Source: Penicillium oxalicum | Lineage: Eukaryota > Ascomycota > Eurotiomycetes > Eurotiales > Aspergillaceae | Assembly (NCBI RefSeq): GCF_001723175.1 | Contig: NC_064653.1 | Coordinates: 1,550,001 to 1,614,000, forward strand | Length of the DNA stretch: 64,000 nucleotides | Direction of reading: 5' to 3' | Part shown: one piece after another, positions 1-11,933 of the stretch | Position numbering within the stretch: the first letter of the stretch is position 1 | Layout of the letters: each line of letters opens with the position of its first letter | Notes under the pieces: generated by a model | What the model was told of the DNA's origin: nothing | The model's database searches: none | What the model saw: the letters and a program-made list of their open reading frames with translations, nothing else | Made by a program: the position numbers and the translations under genes

Positions 1-527
1 TTGACTTCAAGACTTCCGGTGTCGCGCCCTCATGCAAATTCGTTCGTGATTCAAATGTGTCTAAAGCTGCGGCGGAAGATGAACCGTCCGACGCAATGTT
101 TACCCGCGTCGTGGTGACACCCGCAGGCAGCGACCTCGTAGATGCCCCGGACTTTTTAGTAAGCTGAATCGAGTTATGGCGGGATCGATTGGTTGTGTCA
201 GTGAGGATGGGGGAAGTGTTGACGGAGCTTGAAGCTCCATTTTGCGCGGCTGATATGCTCTCACGGGCAACCTCGGTAACTGGGGCTGCTTTGTAGACGC
301 GAGAAATAGCCGACCAGGATCCGGGATACCAGCTCTGGCCATGAAATCTCCAGGATCAGATAGTGCTCGAGAGATCGTGACGTTCCACAAGACCTCAAAC
401 ATACCGTAGGGCTCTGTGTCTGAGCGTTTGAGCTGTTCCGGGCATTGTTGTTCGGGGATGCGGGGGACGGTGAGTCTCCGCCAGAAGGGCTGGCCTTTGC
501 TCTTTTGCGAGATCCCTTGGCAATCAT
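1..527 (-). CDS. Unidentified protein, N-terminal part (runs off left edge)
   Basis: I do not recognise this gene. Exon 1 (527 down to 405) starts at an ATG and encodes a basic, Ser/Pro/Asn-rich stretch beginning MIAKGSRKRAKASPSGG. A 70-base intron (404-335, GTATG...CCAG) joins in frame to exon 2, which stays open to base 1. The join gives a Trp-rich motif (SWYPGSW), then KAAPVTEVARESIS, then a Ser/Thr-rich low-complexity region. The motif reads through only with this splice, which supports the model. The protein start looks nuclear or disordered rather than secreted. It is divergent from spb1, with 347 bases between the two ATGs. No catalytic domain is visible in the about 150 residues available. 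The gene model is moderately supported; the function is unknown. Confidence 0.5.
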
Positions 528-874
528 GGAGGCGAATTCAGTGTCATCAGGGAATTTTGATCACTCCAAAGTGTGTGAGGACAGATCAAGAATAAGCTCC
601 AGGAAGAATGGACTACAAGCCGCCCCGACCCTGGAGCCTTGATATCGCACGTCACCTGTTGGCCTTGGCCTGATCCAATTACGCCGAGAGGGTTGAGGGC
701 CTCAGGCTGCCAGGGGTGGTGGGTCTGCGGAAGGCGGTGAGCGATAAGTTCGACATTTTTTTTCTTCTCCAGACGCAGCTGGGGTAGGCAAGGTACAACT
801 TCTATCAAATTTTGGATTTACCACTTCTGCTTTTGAGGTAGACTGGTCTTCGACAAGGCCGCTTCTATCGCAAA
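528..874. promoter_or_regulatory. Divergent promoter between the unidentified gene and spb1
   Basis: This 347-base stretch lies between two start codons pointing apart and must hold both promoters and 5' leaders. I see no TATA box that I would defend. Reading frames inside it have no plausible start or splice structure. Confidence 0.5.
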
Positions 875-3533
875 ATGGCGATCCAAAAGAAGGTGCGCTA
901 CTCGTTGCAGTGTCTTTGGGGCTACGAATACTAATTATTTTCCAGCACGGAAAAGGTCGTTTGGATAAATGGTATCGTCTGGCCAAAGAGAAGGGGTACC
1001 GTGCTCGTGCTGCGTTCAAGTTGATTCAACTGAACAAGAAGTATGGGTTTTTGGAAAAGAGCAAGGTCTTGATCGATCTTTGCGCTGCTCCCGGTGTAAG
1101 TTGTGAAGATGCATTTTTCATGTTTCCAGAAGGAAAATCTTTCTGACTATCTTTCAGTCGTGGTGTCAAGTTGCGGCGGAGTGCATGCCCGCTCAGAGTA
1201 TTATTATTGGTGTCGATCTCGCTCCAATTAAACCTATCCCCCGAGCCATCACTTTCCAAAGTGATATTACGACTGAGAAGTGTCGTTCGACAATTCGCGG
1301 ACATTTGAAAGGCTGGAAGGCGGATACCGTTCTTCACGACGGTGCCCCCAATGTGGGTACCGCTTGGGTTCAAGATGCGTTCTCCCAAGCCGAGCTTGTG
1401 CTCCAGTCGTTGAAGCTGGCCACCGAGTTTTTGAACGAAGGTGGAAACTTTGTCACCAAGGTTTTCCGATCCAAGGACTACAATCCTTTGTTGTGGGTTT
1501 TCAAGCAGCTTTTCCAGTCTGTGGAGGCAACCAAGCCTCCCTCGTCCCGAAATGTGTCTGCCGAAATCTTTGTTGTCTGCCGCGGCTTCAAGGCGCCCAA
1601 ACATATCGATCCGAAGTTCCTTGATCCCAAGCACGTCTTCGCCGAACTGTCAGATCCGACACCGAATCATGAAGCCAAGGTGTTTAATCCTGAGAAAAAG
1701 AAGCGTAAGCGTGAGGGTTATGAGGAGGGCGACTACACTCAGCACAAAGAGATTCCAGTCACCGAATTCATCAACACCACCGATCCGATTGCGATCCTCG
1801 GAGGCTACAACAAATTGAGCTTCCAACAACCCATCGGAGGAGACTTGGCTATGTCTACGCTGGAACGACTTGAGGAAACTACGGATGAAATTCGTACCTG
1901 CTGTGAGGATCTTAAGATCCTCGGCAAAAAGGAGTTCCGAAATCTGCTGCGATGGCGCCTCAAGGTCCGTGAGAAATTCGGTCTCAGTGTCAAGAAGAAG
2001 CAACAGGAGGACGGCGAGGGAGATGAGGTGGCGGAGGTCGCTCCGATGGACGAGGAACTCGCAATTCAAGAGCAATTGGTGCGCATGCGTGAGAAAGAGT
2101 CCGCGCGCAGCAAGAAGGAGCGACGCAAAGAGAACGAGAAGAAGCGAAAAGAAATCGTTCGCTTGCAAATGCACATGACCACCCCGATGGATATCGGCAT
2201 GGAACAGATCGGGCCCGGTGGCGATGACTCTACATTTTCATTAAAGCGCGTGGATCGGCTCGGTGCCAGAGATGCTGTGGTCAACGCCCGTGACGTGCCT
2301 GCGGACAGCGAGAGTGAGGACGACTCCGATTCGGATGACGACAGTGACGATGACGGTGATCGTTTAGAACGTGAGCTCGACAGCATGTACGAGAGATATC
2401 AAGAGCGTATGGAGGATAAGGACTCGAAGCTGCGCGCCAAGAAGGCCCGCAAAGAATACGAGGCTGACGAATGGGATGGGTTCTCTGAAGACAACAAAAG
2501 TGATGCCGAGGACGAGGAGGAAGACGAGGACTCTGATTCTGAGACTTCTCAAGCTGCTCCTCCCAAGCCTGAAAGCCTCTCTAACCACGCCTCTATGTTC
2601 TTTGATCAGGATCTTTTCCAAGATATCGAGGAGGATGAGGAAGATGATGAAGAAGAGGAGGATGAGGAAGAAGAGGAGGATGAGGAAGAGGAGGATGAGG
2701 AAGAGGAGGAAGAAGAAGAGGCGGAAGATCTAGAGGACAGTGAAGCTGAAGAGGATGAAGAGCTTCCACCCTCATCAGTCAAATCCAAGTCGAAGAAAGA
2801 GTTGAAGAAGGAGTCCAAGAAAGAAAGCAAAAAGAAGCAGGACTCTGAGTGGGCCGATTCTGACGAGGAAGTCGACGACAACGCCGATCCACGAAAGGCC
2901 AACGGTCAGCTGGGTAAGTAAATTCCTCTGCATAAAGCCCCATTATCGGTCCAAAAAACTAACAAGGACTTTGCAGACATCGACATCATTACTGCAGAGG
3001 CTATGGCGTTGGCCCAAGCAATGGCTTCCGGTGAAAAGAAAGCCTCAGATGTTGTGGACGATGGTTGGCACCGCTATTCGTTCCGGGATGTTGATGGTCT
3101 ACCAGAGTGGTTCGTTGACGATGAAGGCAAACACAGCAAGCTTCAGCGGCCAATTACGAAGGCTGCAGCCGCTGCCATCAAGGAGAAGCTGCGCGCGATT
3201 AACGCTCGCCCCATTAAGAAGGTGATGGAAGCCAAAGGCCGCAAGAAGTTCAAGGCTGCTCAAAGACTGGAGAAGCTGCGCAAGAAGTCTGCTCTCTTGG
3301 CAGATGATGAGGCCTTGAGTGAACGTGACAAGGCCCAAGCCATCTCCAAGCTGATGGGCAAGGCCACCAAGAAGAAGCCAAAGCAGCAGGTCAAACTTGT
3401 TGTTGCCCGGGGCGCCAACCGCGGTATTTCTGGTCGTCCCAAGGGTGTGAAGGGCAAGTACAAGATTGTCGATTCCCGGATGAAGAAGGATATCCGGGCC
3501 CAAAAGCGCCTGGCGAAAAAGAAGAAGTCTTGA
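875..3533 (+). CDS. spb1: Spb1, AdoMet-dependent rRNA 2'-O-ribose methyltransferase
   Basis: Four exons (875-892, 946-1095, 1158-2913, 2977-3533) give 826 residues, the usual Spb1 size. Exon 1 codes only MAIQKK; its intron has a CTAAT branch site and the splice restores the conserved [14 protein letters not shown] start. The N-terminal FtsJ/RrmJ-type domain shows the AdoMet site LCAAPGSWCQ (residues 51-60), the LHDGAPNVG motif (115-123) and NFVTKVFR (153-160), containing the catalytic lysine. A charged Spb1-specific middle region follows, then a long Asp/Glu run encoded around 2620-2750, and a Lys/Arg-rich C-terminal domain ending in KKKS. Family knowledge: nucleolar, methylates the 25S A-loop guanosine in 27S pre-rRNA and is needed for 60S assembly. 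With ebp2 and pus4 it is one of three RNA-maturation genes in the window. Confidence 0.95.
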
Positions 3534-4134
3534 TTCTTCTGATGTACATAACTCATAGATTCGACCAGAATTTGAAAGATACCCGAAGACCGAGGGGTTT
3601 GCAGTATAAATATTTCAGCGTGAACATTCCCAGTTTGCTTAAAAACACTGTCCATGAAGCCGGTGAATAGGGTGGAGGGGGCTTGCACGAGGTAGCGGGG
3701 ACTTTTCGGTGGGCACCATCATGGCAGCTAAGCCAGTGTCTTGCCAGAGCGCTGGCCTAACTGGAAAATAAAAAATAGGGAATGAGCTTACGAGACAAGA
3801 AAGCCGACGCCGCAAGACCTACTTCTCAGCCCCTCGAAACTAGTCCGAGTATGGGCGTGCCAAGAACTGATATTGACCGCGGCGGTGATTTCCCCGAGTG
3901 GCGCTGCTTATCGATTACCCTTTTGCATCACAATAATCCTTCGTCTCATTGATCTTTCTCCCGACACCCCAACCCCTCCTACAGCACATTCATTCGTGTT
4001 CGCTCTTTATTCATATACAGGCGCTGTCCTTGGTATTTCAACGCCCTCATGCATATATTATTCTTATAGTATTTTCTCTGCTGTTTATATTTGTGCATCT
4101 ACACTCATATCTACATTTTCCCCCTCCATCTCTC
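3534..4134. other. Intergenic: spb1 3' end and dot1 promoter/leader
   Basis: About 600 bases between tandem genes. The last 250 bases before the dot1 ATG are rich in C and T, as in many fungal leaders. The open frame reading into dot1 from 3949 has no upstream ATG in a convincing context. No other gene seen. Confidence 0.5.
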
Positions 4135-5701
4135 ATGGGGTTTTTTGACCACCTCCAAAAAGGAGGAGCGTTCTCCTTGCAGGCGAAAAAGACGCAAGTT
4201 CGCAAAGTCGTCCAAACGAAACCAGCGGCGCCAACAAACCCTTCGGTCCAGAATTCAAACTCTCGAACCCCTCGCGCCCAGTCCTCGAGCCAAAAGACAC
4301 ACGCACCCAAAGCCCGATCGGTTTCCAGCGATGCAGATCCTCGTCCCTCGAAAAGACTGACAACCCCCAGTCGCCCACGAAAACGACCGACGCCCGAAAC
4401 ACGTCTGTCGAGCGATGATGACGACGTGACTGACAGCGATACCTCCTTTGAAATGCGCAAGCGTGCTAGGGTCAGTGCTAGTGCAGAACCTGACCCTGAG
4501 CGGCGCATTCGCTCGGTGAAAGCATTCTCAGAGGAAGCCAGTCGTCCTTTTAAAATGGTCCATGCAGCCGACATCACTTCTGGTCAAAAGGCTGGCAAAT
4601 TCAAGCCGGCTTTTGGCGCTGCAAGCAAGCCGAAGGAAATTCTTTTACAGTATCCCAGCGCCTCCAGGAAGGAACGGTATGTGGATGCTTACAGATGGGC
4701 TGGTGTACAGAAGGTTAATCATGACTTGCCACTTTAGATTCGATTGCATGGTGCCCAAAGATAATGATGAATTCCGGCCCATCGACGACATTGTGCAGGT
4801 TATCGAGACTGTTGCAGATCATTATATCCCGAGTGACAAGGCCGCGGAATTCAACGATGAGACAACTGGTATCAGGCGGCGGCTGCGCCGTGCTATAGCT
4901 CTCTCGTCAGAGACTCAATTCCGGGAGGCGGTGGAAGACTACAACAAGTTGGTTGAGCGCCTGAGGATCGACGGTCACATTGCGAAAACCTTGGACGAAA
5001 CCCACCGCATGGGCTTACCCTGGGTGGAACGGATTCTCAACCAGACCTATGCGCGGACGGTTTCCCCTCGGGTCGAGTCTTTACGACAGTACGAGAACGG
5101 CACGGACAACGTCTACGGTGAATTACTCCCTCGATTTATCAGCGATATATTCAAAGAGACCAAACTCAAGTCTGGTCACGTGTTCGTTGACCTCGGCTCC
5201 GGCGTGGGCAACGTAGTCCTCCAAGCGGCGCTTGAGATCGGTTGCGAGAGCTGGGGGTGTGAGATGATGGCGAATGCCTGTGACTTGGCGGAGCTGCAAC
5301 AGGCAGAATTCAAGGCTCGTTGTCGACTTTGGGGCATTCTGCCTGGCAAGACACATCTCGTCCGAGGGGACTTTCTTGAGCAGGAGAGCATTATCAACGT
5401 CTTGAAGCGAGCCGACGTCGTGTTGATTAACAATCAAGCTTTCACTCCGCAGCTCAACAACGAGTTGATCAACCATTTTCTCGACATGAAGGAGGGCTGC
5501 AAAATTGTTTCCTTAAAGTCTTTCGTTCCGGCCGGTCACAAGATCCAATCACGCAACCTGAACTCCCCAATCAATCTTCTGAAAGTTCAGCAGAAGAATT
5601 ACTGGTCCAACAGTGTCAGCTGGACCGACGTTGGGGGTACCTATTTTATTGCCACAAAAGACAGTTCCCGCTTGAAAGCTTTTATCGATGACTCTACGTG
5701 A
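4135..5701 (+). CDS. dot1: Dot1, histone H3 lysine-79 methyltransferase
   Basis: Two exons (4135-4676, 4738-5701) encode 501 residues. The 61-base intron splices ...SRKE to [10 protein letters not shown] in frame. The first about 180 residues are basic and Ser/Pro-rich, suited to binding DNA or nucleosomes. The C-terminal half is the DOT1 fold: VYGEL at about 306-310, the AdoMet motif VDLGSGVGN at about 331-339, and the NNQAF catalytic-loop motif further on. Family knowledge: non-SET methyltransferase adding one to three methyl groups to H3K79, acting in silencing boundaries, DNA damage response and meiosis. The start chosen is the first ATG giving the full N-terminal region ([11 protein letters not shown]). 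No oddities seen. Confidence 0.95.
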
Positions 5702-6008
5702 GTGGCGAGGATTTTCACATATGCAGAAACCGATCGTTGAACCTCGAGCGGTGCGTTTGTGATGTCCTGTACTTTACCTTGACCTTTTCACCTGCATATA
5801 TCCCTGTTTATGCTCCCCCCCCCCCTTGTATATTACCATCTGAAGTTGCACAAAGTCATCGACCACCAAGTGCAGTGCTAGACTGTCGAGAGTGTTGGTC
5901 TCTCCAATGCACATGATCCTCTTTTTTTTACGGTAGATATGCCAAGATATCAAAATCCAAACGACCAGCGCATGGTTGAAAGTCTCTCCGCAGTCGCGGA
6001 TCTACTCA
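5702..6008. other. Convergent 3' region between dot1 and atg16
   Basis: Tail-to-tail spacer of 307 bases holding both 3' UTRs, including a C10 tract near 5815. No gene seen. Confidence 0.5.
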
Positions 6009-6814
6009 TCAAAAGAATTTGTTTGCGTCGTTCATAGCATCTGCTTCCTTGCTCATCCGGGCCATCCAACGATCTACCAGCTCCTTGTTTTCGCGTTGGA
6101 GCTCCTTTGAACGCTTCTCGGCCATGTTGTACTCCAGATTGAGAGACGCCAGTTCCGCTTGGAAATCCTGCAGCATGTGAGTCAATCGCACTTCATCACG
6201 GACTTCTGTCTGACTAAAATGAAGGGTGGACTACGTGACAGTCCAACTTTCGTCCCGCTCACCTCAAGCATTTTTGTTTTTTCTCTCAATTCCTCGTCTC
6301 TATCCCTTAAGCGCGTGCCGAGGAGGCTCTTCTCATTTTCCAGTGCATTCAGGCGCCGTACGTCGCGACTACTTTTCTTGCGCAACTTCTCAACTTCAAC
6401 GCTCAACTGACGGACATGGTCTTGAAGTTCGCCTCGAGACCGCTGCGCCTCAGCCAGATCGGCGCGAGTAGATTTCAAGAGCTCTGCGAGTGATGGCCCT
6501 ATTTCGGTAATGGCTTTGCTTCGTGGGCTTGTCCCCGCTGTAGAAATGTTGGGCCGTTGAGCCTCGCTCAGGGAGACCGAGGCCCGCCTGTCAGTTTCAG
6601 CGTCATTATTGAGCTCTGTCGGCGTTGCGCACTGGGCGGTCCGATCCGCCAAGCGAGTGTCTATTGTCAAATGGTCCCTGGTCAGTTTCAGAGACAGATG
6701 AGAGACCTCGGCAGCACAGATATACGAACAAGCCTCGTAGAACGCGAGGTTGGCTTTCTCCCGCTGATCCCGCACTGCGAGCGCAGCCAGATACTCGTCT
6801 CTCCAGTGGGGCAT
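6009..6814 (-). CDS. atg16: Atg16, autophagy Atg12-Atg5 partner
   Basis: Three exons (6814-6730, 6660-6263, 6167-6009) encode 213 residues, normal for fungal Atg16. The N-terminus [20 protein letters not shown] is the Atg5-binding helix. Splicing the 69-base first intron restores [12 protein letters not shown], the family sequence. A linker rich in Ser/Thr follows, then a long coiled coil that ends in [19 protein letters not shown] and the AMNDANKF terminus. Family knowledge: dimerises through the coiled coil, carries Atg12-Atg5 to the phagophore and directs Atg8 lipidation. The first intron (donor GTTCGT, a weak form) is a multiple of three with no stop, so its retention would insert 23 residues into the helix region. 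Divergent from ypt7, which also acts in autophagy, at vacuole fusion. Confidence 0.92.
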
Positions 6815-7429
6815 CGGCCCGACAAAATGAGGGGAAAGAAGCTCGAGCTATCGAGAAGAGGCGGAATGCGCGAAAGGCAACAAGCTCCGAAAGAGCATCG
6901 AGTGCGGCGATACGGTTCAAACAGATTGCAAATCAGCTCCTTCTTGGAATGTAATTGCCTCTCGACGTTTCGCAAGTGGTGTGTAGCTTGTATACGGTTG
7001 CCGGCAGCTCGTCTCCCACGACCGGACAGATAAAGATAAGAACTGGGTGGCCTACGGTGACCCACGCGAGGCGACTAGTGACACTAACACCGACTTTCAG
7101 GATTGGTGTGCTGCTACTTCATTGGCACTCGACTCATGCTAGTGCCAGATGCGATCTGGTTATCAGCAGACTGCGCACCGCCCACCGCCTCGCTCCCCTC
7201 TCCACCGCCCGAAACCTTCGTGCATCAGTGGATCCCGCCGCAACCCCCAACCGCAACTCCAACTTCAACTTACTTGAGATCTCCCGATTAACTGCATTCT
7301 GTTCTCTGTGTTGACCTAGACAGCACCTTTGTGACGACTTTTACATTCCGGCTTCTACCTTATCCTCACCCGAATTCTTTGACCGACGGCTTTCACTTGC
7401 CGTCCTCTCTCCAATCATAGCCAACCGCC
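6815..7429. promoter_or_regulatory. Divergent promoter between atg16 and ypt7
   Basis: 615 bases head-to-head between two membrane-traffic genes. The side near ypt7 is a C/T-rich leader. No TATA box or recognised regulator site that I would defend. Confidence 0.5.
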
Positions 7430-8507
7430 ATGGCGTCACGGAAGAAGGTCCTCCTCAAGGTATGTCTCCGCAGTCGCTCTGTGTGGTACTCCCACGATAT
7501 CCTTGGAAGCCTGAATGGGAAGCTTACTCTGTGCTTTTCTTACTCTATAGGTGATCATCCTTGGTGATAGTGGTGTTGGTAAAACCAGCTTGATGAACCA
7601 ATATGTGCGTTCACGGCCTAATATCCATGCCGTCACTTAGAGCCCAATCCGTCCCCCCCCCCGGGCGATGGCGTTCGAAGAACTGTCCGTGCTGATGCGA
7701 ATTCTCGCAATTCTCAGGTCAACAAGAAATTTAGCGGAAGCTATAAAGCAACCATTGGGGCCGACTTCCTGACAAAGGAAGTGCTCGTTGATGACCGGTT
7801 GGTGACGATGCAGGTACGAATCGATCGACACCCGACTGGTTGAGTGGAGAAGCCCGACAGGATTAATGCTCATTCTGCGTAGATTTGGGACACTGCTGGC
7901 CAAGAAAGATTCCAATCGCTGGGCGTCGCCTTTTACCGAGGAGCTGACTGCTGCGTCCTGGTGTACGACGTGAACAATTCGAAGAGTTTTGAAGCGCTGG
8001 ACAGTTGGCGTGATGAGTTCCTTATCCAAGCCAGCCCACGCGATCCGGAGAGCTTCCCCTTTGTGAGTAGGCCGTGTTTTTTTTTTCTTTTTCTGGGGGT
8101 TCATTGACGGGGGTCAAGAGCGGTCGCTGTTCACCATTCTCGTGGGAGTGCTTGAAGCTGACGTTTGTATCCAGGTGGTGATTGGCAACAAGATCGACGT
8201 GGAAGAGAACAAACGCATGATCTCGTCCAAGCGGGCGATGACCTTCTGTCAGTCCAAGGGCAATATCCCATACTTTGAGACCAGTGCCAAGGAGGCTTTG
8301 AACGTGGAGCAAGCATTCGAGGGTAAGCTCCTCCACCATGTCCTCTCGTCGCCCTTTTCCGTCATTGTCAATTAAATTCTAATCCTTCCCCGCACAGTCA
8401 TCGCACGAAGCGCGCTCGCCCAGGAAGAGGCAGAGGAATTCAATGGCGAATTCAGCGACCCGATCAATATCCACCTGGACAATGAGCGTGACGGTTGCGC
8501 CTGTTGA
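7430..8507 (+). CDS. ypt7: Ypt7/Rab7-type GTPase (AvaA-like), vacuole fusion
   Basis: Six exons (7430-7459, 7551-7604, 7718-7813, 7883-8062, 8175-8322, 8398-8507) encode 205 residues, the standard Rab7 length. The P-loop GDSGVGKT is at residues 15-22, the switch I segment YKATIGADF follows, then [21 protein letters not shown] and ETSAKEA. The protein ends in CAC, a double-geranylgeranylation signal. Family knowledge: late endosome and vacuole Rab acting through HOPS in homotypic vacuole fusion and autophagosome delivery. Every splice falls on GT-AG and restores family sequence. Exon 1 is only ten codons. No abnormal residues in the nucleotide-binding motifs. Confidence 0.97.
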
Positions 8508-9549
8508 TCACCCTCCTATATAATCTTTCGATCTTTTGAGCGACCGTTTCTCGGGGGGTCGCCTTTGACCTCTCCCTCTCTCCCTCTTTTGTCTTTACCT
8601 CTGTATCTTTTTTTCTTTTGGTACGTCCGACATGATTCTACTGGGAGCTTGTGCCTTCATTCTTCTCTTTTTTACGGGTTTTTCGCCTGACGGCAGGGCC
8701 CCTGGTGTTGACTCGTTTTGCTTTTGGCCCATCAGATCTGGGATACCTGTAAATGCGCTGCAGTAGGTAATGGATTGTTGATCAGTATCGTAACTTGTTC
8801 CTATGAATTGCTCTTTTCTTTTGATATGTGACCCTCTAGAAGGCATGTAGTTGTTTCGCCCCCAAGTGGTTGGCTTCACGTGCGTCGGGCACAGCGTCAA
8901 ACATGCGTCGGAAGTCACCCGATCAGCTGATTGCTGGAAAAGTTCCATTGACGGACGAGGATCACTGATGACTACTTAGTAGTCATCGCTTCAACTTGGC
9001 TCTTTGAATTGGGGCTCCTCCGCGTCACCGAGTTGCATCTCCACTCTTCATCGACTTCAAGAAGAAATGGATACAAATGAATCAAGGCAATCGAAGATCA
9101 GCTTATTGTCATGATCATAAGCTCTGTCTCGCGCGCGAACGATAGACTACCCAATACATCCTACTCCATTCCAGTACATGTACAGACTCATGCATCACTG
9201 CATCCTTCACTTGGCCAGTACTGCCGCATGTGAGCCCTCGATGACATGGGACCCCGGTCCCCCCACTCTCCCGCAAGGGTCTTATCGCCGATCTTTTGTC
9301 CACGTCCAGCCCGCACGCGGTAGACCACTTTTCCCTCTCACCCTCCCTGCCGGACAGAAGAGGAGCCAGCCTTGACGATCTGAGACTTCTTCAGTCTCGA
9401 GAGCTTCCAACCCAGGTCGCTTCCGATAGCCTCGAGAGGGACTCAAGCGCCCTGGGGCCGTATTTCCGGGACACAATCACCAAGTCCAACCGTTTCGAGG
9501 CCGCATTCTGTTCTCCCGGTCCTGTCAGCAATCGTCCCAACTGGTCAAA
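8508..9549. other. Intergenic: ypt7 3' region and transporter promoter
   Basis: About 1.04 kb between tandem genes. Short frames on both strands lack splice support or recognisable sequence. No gene, repeat or RNA seen. Confidence 0.45.
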
Positions 9550-11272
9550 ATGGCAACCACCGCAGAGGGTGCCAGCCCCCAAGTGCTCGGAATAGGTCGG
9601 CGGACCTTGGGTATGGCCCTGCTTTTACTGGTAGTCGTCCTTTGGACGGCCTCAAATTTCATGGGAAGCGTACGTCGGCAACCAACACATTTCTGTGGCG
9701 CGCATTGCATACCCGGGTCGCGATCGAGTACATGAACAGAAGAGATTCTGACCTCGTCAATGAATAGACCATTTTCGCCGATAACACCTATCCCAAGCCT
9801 TTCTTCGTGACCTACATCAATACCTCGCTGTTCACACTGCCGTTCTTTAGCGCCCTTATCTCTCGGACCTGGGCTCTATGGCGAAGCGACCGGTTGTCGC
9901 AAGTTGATTCGTTTCAGAGTCTGCTTCGACACTGGGATTCTTATAGCTCCAAGCGTGAGGAGCGGGGCATGTTGCGAGCGGATTCCTTCGATGACGAGCG
10001 CGAGAATCAAAATTCGCACTACACGCCATCAAAGGTGCCCGAGGAGGGGGAGAAATTGGGACTGCGGGCCACGGCCAAACTCAGTCTGGAATTCTGTCTC
10101 TTATGGGTATGTCCTGAAGTAAATCAGAAACTCTTACCCTGGTCTTTTCACTGACTTGCAATAGTTTGTTGTATGTTTCCACTCTCGATATCTGGGGTCC
10201 ACGACCAATAGACCTTTCAACCGTGTGGAACTGACCGTCAATTCCTCGTTCGCATTAGGCAAACTACTTCGCCATGGCTTGCCTGCAGTATACGACGGTC
10301 GGAAGTACAACGATTCTGACTTCCACCAGCGGTAAGAGCCCAGTGGTTCAAACCTTGTTTTTTTTTCTTTTTCGAGGGCCTCTGTATGGTACTAAGATCT
10401 CGTTCCTACAGGCGTCTGGACGCTCATTTTTGGCGCCATGCTTGGAGTTGAACGGTTCACGCTTCGCAAACTCGTCGGAGTGATTGCTTCTCTGGTGGGA
10501 ATAATTCTCATCTCACGCGTCGATCTGTCGACCACAGACGCAGGAGATGCTACTTCCGTGCAAGGCGGAGGAAGCACCTTTCCTCACAAGACTCCCACCG
10601 AAATCGCCGTCGGTGATGCTATGGCCGCATTCAGCTCGGTCATGTACGGCGTGTATACCATCGTCATGAAGAAACAGGTTGGGGACGAGTCCCGCGTCGA
10701 TATGTCCATGTTCTTCGGCATGGTCGGCTTTTTCAATCTGATCCTCTTGTGGCCAGGATTTTTCGTCTTACACTGGACCGGAGTGGAGCCCTTTGCGCTA
10801 CCCAGTACGCAGAGAGTATGGGTGATCATCCTGGTACGTCTTGAGGTTTTCTATCTTTTTTTTCTTATTTTTTATCCCCCCCCCCACAGATTGACGCCTG
10901 TCATCCAAACCATCCATTATCGGGTTCTTACCCTTCCGATCTTTTTTTTCTCTAAAATTTCTCCCCTCTCAGGTGAACTCGCTATCTTCTTTAATCTCCG
11001 ACATTGCATGGGCATACGCCATGCTACTCACCACTCCGCTCGTGGTCACCGTCGGTCTGAGCTTGACCATTCCGCTATCCCTCGTTGGACAAATGTTCCT
11101 TCAATCTCAATACGCGTCCCCGCTATATTGGCTCGGGGCCACGATTGTCTTTCTCTCTTTCTTGGTCGTCAACCATGAAAGCCAGACACCGGAAGAGGCG
11201 GATCACTCGGGCGAGACTGGAAGGCCATCCTCGGGGGAGTATGAGAGCATACCGCGGCACGAGCCGCTTTAG
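9550..11272 (+). CDS. Drug/metabolite-type membrane transporter (SLC35F-like)
   Basis: Six exons (9550-9669, 9768-10106, 10165-10170, 10259-10331, 10412-10833, 10973-11272) encode 419 residues. About ten hydrophobic segments are visible, starting with LGMALLLLVVVLWTASNFMGS. The motif YTTVGSTTILTSTSG, then VWTLIFGAMLGVERFT and KLVGVIASLVGIILISR, marks the DMT superfamily group containing SLC35F5 and yeast YML018C/THI74. The third exon is six bases (TTTGTT, Phe-Val); without it the conserved WFVANYF segment loses two residues. A hydrophilic loop of about 60 residues separates the first two helices and the rest. The substrate cannot be told from sequence; a vacuolar or Golgi location is possible by analogy. 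The C-terminal tail is short and acidic. Confidence 0.85.
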
Positions 11273-11933
11273 ATGGATTTGTTTTGTTGTTCTCCTCTTT
11301 GATTCGATAGAATGGGAATAGATACTACTTTGCGCGACGGAAAAGACGGGTATCCTGGTCAATATGGATGTTTCCCTTTTTGGAGAGGGTATCAAAGTCT
11401 GCGTGTTGTTCTGGAGCAATGCATTATTCTAGAGAGTACAAATGTACAACTGAAATATGTTTCCTGGCTCGAGGTACCTAACTAATCTCATAGACGAAGT
11501 GAAGAAACAACCGCCAGGGCCGATACGCAGCACTGTTAGCCAAAGATTCAAAAAAAGGACCCGTCAACGACAAGGAAAAGGAAAATCACGACAGAAAGAG
11601 CGAATACGCTCCTTTCATGAATGTCCCGCGCCGAGAGATGAACATAGAAATGGTGCATGGATGGGGGCCAATAGCAAAGGGGGAATCCCGGTTGGAGAAA
11701 GGAAATAATAGGAGAGGGGGGGTATAAGCTGCTCGAGTGATCGATAATAGGGAAAAAGGAAAAAGGAACTATGGACAACCAAAGCAGAAGGGAGATAAAA
11801 GATACAAGAAGCAAGGGTTGTCAACTGTTGTACAAGGCGTGGCGGTGCTTTCCCAGAAGTTATAAAGCAGGCAAAGCGACTATTGCGCAGGGCATCACTT
11901 TCGGCCCAAGCCATTGTCCCAGTCATATTCCCT
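11273..11933. other. Convergent spacer between transporter and PH protein
   Basis: 661 bases tail to tail, purine-rich on the + strand (11500-11780). Frames here are low-complexity and unsupported. No gene seen. Confidence 0.45.

Noticed and set aside
2606..2902. Long Ser-rich frame opposite the acidic run of spb1
   Set aside because: It is the complement of GAA/GAG repeats and has no start, splice or domain support.
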